Source: Stenotrophomonas maltophilia
GTDB taxonomy: Bacteria; Pseudomonadota; Gammaproteobacteria; Xanthomonadales; Xanthomonadaceae
Reading direction: 5' to 3'
Length of the DNA: 60,747 nt
Assembly (NCBI RefSeq): GCF_004684085.1
Contig: NZ_SRHZ01000007.1
Coordinates: 1-60,747, forward strand
In this document: one piece after another, positions 59,475 to 60,747 of the stretch
Layout: each line of letters begins with the position of its first letter
How positions within the stretch are numbered: position 1 is the first letter of the stretch
Translations under genes and position numbers: made by a program
Notes under the pieces: model-generated
Told to the model about the DNA's origin: nothing
Databases searched by the model: none
The model's input: only the letters and a program-made list of their open reading frames with translations

Positions 59475-60326
59475 TCAGGGGCTGGCTGCGGCGGCACCGG
59501 CCACCGGCACGTGGGGGATCACCAGTTCCTGCTGCAGCTGGCTGCGCTGGTGCAGGAAATCGAACACCGACTCCACCGTCACCACCGAATAGTTGCCGGA
59601 GATGCGTTCGCCGGCCGGATGGTCGGTGGTGGTGGCGTTGGCCACGAACAGGCGCGCACCCACGCGCTTGCCGAGGCCGATATGCAGCACGCTGGGCTGG
59701 AACTTCTGCTGGCGCAGCCATTGCTGGGCCTGCTCGCGCTTGACGATGGCCGGCGCGCCCTCGGTCTGCGCCATCGCCGCGGCCAGCACTTCCAGCACCC
59801 ACTGGTTGGAGTTCTGATAGTCGGTGGCGAACGGGTAGGCGACCACGTTGTATTTGGATTCGTGCAGTGCCTTGGGCTGGATCGACGGCGACACCAGCAT
59901 CGCCTTCAACGCGGCACGCAGCGGCGCCGACGGCACGCCGATGCGCAGATCGGTATGGCTGCCACTCTCGCCGACGAAGTTGCCCAGCCCTTCGTGGTAC
60001 AGCTGCGAGCTGTCGGTCTTGCAGCGGTTGAGCAGGTGCATCGCGCGCCAGCGGCCGTCGTCCTCGCGCAGCAGGAAGGCCAGGTGGCTGTGGCGCAGGC
60101 CATAGCGGCTCAGGTCCTGTCCACCGCGCGCGGCCACCACTACGTCCACATCAGGTAGCGCGTCCAGGCGCTCGGCGGTGGTCCAGGCCACGTCCAGCAT
60201 CGCTGCCTGCGAGGCCACGCTCGGGTAGCGCTCGCGGCACTCGGTGCTGTTGGCCCAGGCCGGTGCGGTCGCCAGCAGGCTGGCGATCAGCAGTGCGGCG
60301 CGGGGCACGCGGGAAAAACGATCCAT
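59475..60326 (-). CDS. DUF2145-family exported protein
   Basis: 283 residues. Signal peptide ends ATAPAWA. The body matches the DUF2145 family: ARGGQDLSRYGLRHSHLAFLLRED near residue 68, HLLNRCKTDSSQLYHEGLGNFVGE, and SKYNVVAYPFATDYQNSNQWVLEVLAAA. His and Asn/Gln-Trp residues recur at places that could form an active site like that of NlpC/P60-related folds, though this is speculative. Function unknown; periplasmic. First gene of a three-gene group with two paralogous exported proteins. Confidence 0.85.
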   Translation of the reverse strand: MDRFSRVPRAALLIASLLATAPAWANSTECRERYPSVASQAAMLDVAWTTAERLDALPDVDVVVAARGGQDLSRYGLRHSHLAFLLREDDGRWRAMHLLNRCKTDSSQLYHEGLGNFVGESGSHTDLRIGVPSAPLRAALKAMLVSPSIQPKALHESKYNVVAYPFATDYQNSNQWVLEVLAAAMAQTEGAPAIVKREQAQQWLRQQKFQPSVLHIGLGKRVGARLFVANATTTDHPAGERISGNYSVVTVESVFDFLHQRSQLQQELVIPHVPVAGAAAASP

Positions 60327-60374
60327 GTCGGTACCTTCAACGGCGGGCAGGCCCGCGCGCCGATCATACGCTGG

Positions 60375-60605
60375 TCAGCGCAGCGGACGGTCCAGGCCCT
60401 TGCGCTGCAGTTCCTTGTCGCAGGCATCGCTGATCGGCGCGATCGGCAGCGGCGGGCGCTCGCCAGTCTTCGGATCGCGCAGCGCCGGCTGCTCGCGGTA
60501 CGCATCCAGCTGCTGCTGGCATTGATACGAGATCGGATCCAGCTCGGTGGGCGTGGTGGAGCAGGCAGCGAGCAGGGCCAGGGGCAGAAGGAGCAGGATG
60601 CGCAT
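60375..60605 (-). CDS. Small lipoprotein, 76 residues
   Basis: MRILLLLPLALLAACSTTP is a clear lipoprotein signal (lipobox LAAC, Cys15). The short mature part has two cysteines (about 29 and 62) that may pair and no recognisable domain. It is 48 bases upstream of the DUF2145 gene on the same strand and could be co-transcribed. Confidence 0.8.
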   Translation of the reverse strand: MRILLLLPLALLAACSTTPTELDPISYQCQQQLDAYREQPALRDPKTGERPPLPIAPISDACDKELQRKGLDRPLR

Positions 60606-60686
60606 GAAGACGTTCAGCGTGATGGGGGAAGCTGAACTCTAACGGTGCGGGCGGATCGAAATGTTCAGAAATCGCTGCGCACCCGG

Positions 60687-60710
60687 GTAGTGCCGGCCGC
60701 TGGCCGGCAA
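60687..60710 (+). repeat. SMAG element at the right edge
   Basis: GTAG head with GCCGGCC/GGCCGGC arms. The remaining bases to the window end contain no gene. Confidence 0.8.
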
Positions 60711-60747
60711 CGGCAGGGTGTTCGGTAATGCATACAGCGTTGCCGGC

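Overview
The window is high-GC DNA from a Stenotrophomonas, most likely of the S. maltophilia group. Three things point there. The space between genes is littered with short GTAG-headed palindromes of the SMAG type, about 40 copies in several subfamilies. The gene neighbourhoods are of the Xanthomonadaceae/Pseudomonas type (coxB-coxA-ctaG-coxC with a SURF1 gene, ctaA and cyoE; rpsU-yqeY-dnaG divergent from tsaD). The proteins look xanthomonad throughout. The identification rests on gene content and repeats, not on a database search. There is no transposase, integrase, prophage or CRISPR array, and no tRNA was seen. The only stable RNA is the 3' end of a 5S rRNA at the left edge.

Layout. 1-360: 5S rRNA end, its terminator, and a duplicated pair of SMAG units. 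358-5772: an M28 lipoprotein peptidase and a secreted VNG-repeat protein (both minus), then envC-ctpA (plus), a cell-wall/periplasmic protease pair. 5878-9407: rhomboid protease, a FadL-type porin behind a palindromic operator, an orphan gene, and pnuC. 9527-12745: putA. 13020-21440: a complete aa3 cytochrome c oxidase and heme A operon (DUF2244 gene, coxB, coxA, a 46-residue membrane protein, ctaG, coxC, SURF1, a Sco-like protein, ctaA, cyoE), with one small membrane gene on the other strand. 21645-26811: minus-strand genes for a bile-acid-symporter-family transporter, a periplasmic phosphatase, dnaG, a YihY membrane protein, yqeY and rpsU. 26978-33079: tsaD, an Abi/HEPN-like gene, a possible small RNA, folB, a mechanosensitive channel and a cytosolic GH3 beta-glucosidase with a LacI-type operator.

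33211-36018 holds single genes for a lipoprotein, a PQQ-type sugar dehydrogenase, YiaA and a hypothetical protein. 36131-48597 is the most interesting block. It contains two divergent gene groups that together look like a system for capturing and digesting peptidoglycan peptides: permease, L,D-transpeptidase-like protein, RpiR regulator, L-Ala-D/L-Glu epimerase and NlpC/P60 endopeptidase on the minus strand; transglutaminase-like protein, TonB-dependent receptor, SxxK serine hydrolase and D-Ala-D-Ala dipeptidase on the plus strand. The divergent promoters between them carry two similar palindromes three helical turns apart.

48825-60747: an inner-membrane protein, a secreted EF-hand protein, a HAD hydrolase, a small exported protein, a DUF1338/HglS-type enzyme, a CoA-transferase, an orphan terminator that may end a small RNA, glnE, a YhhQ-type transporter, and a run of exported DUF2145-neighbourhood proteins ending in a small lipoprotein.

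Start sites were moved inward from the longest reading frame wherever a signal peptide, Shine-Dalgarno sequence or promoter placement argued for it. Each such case is noted.
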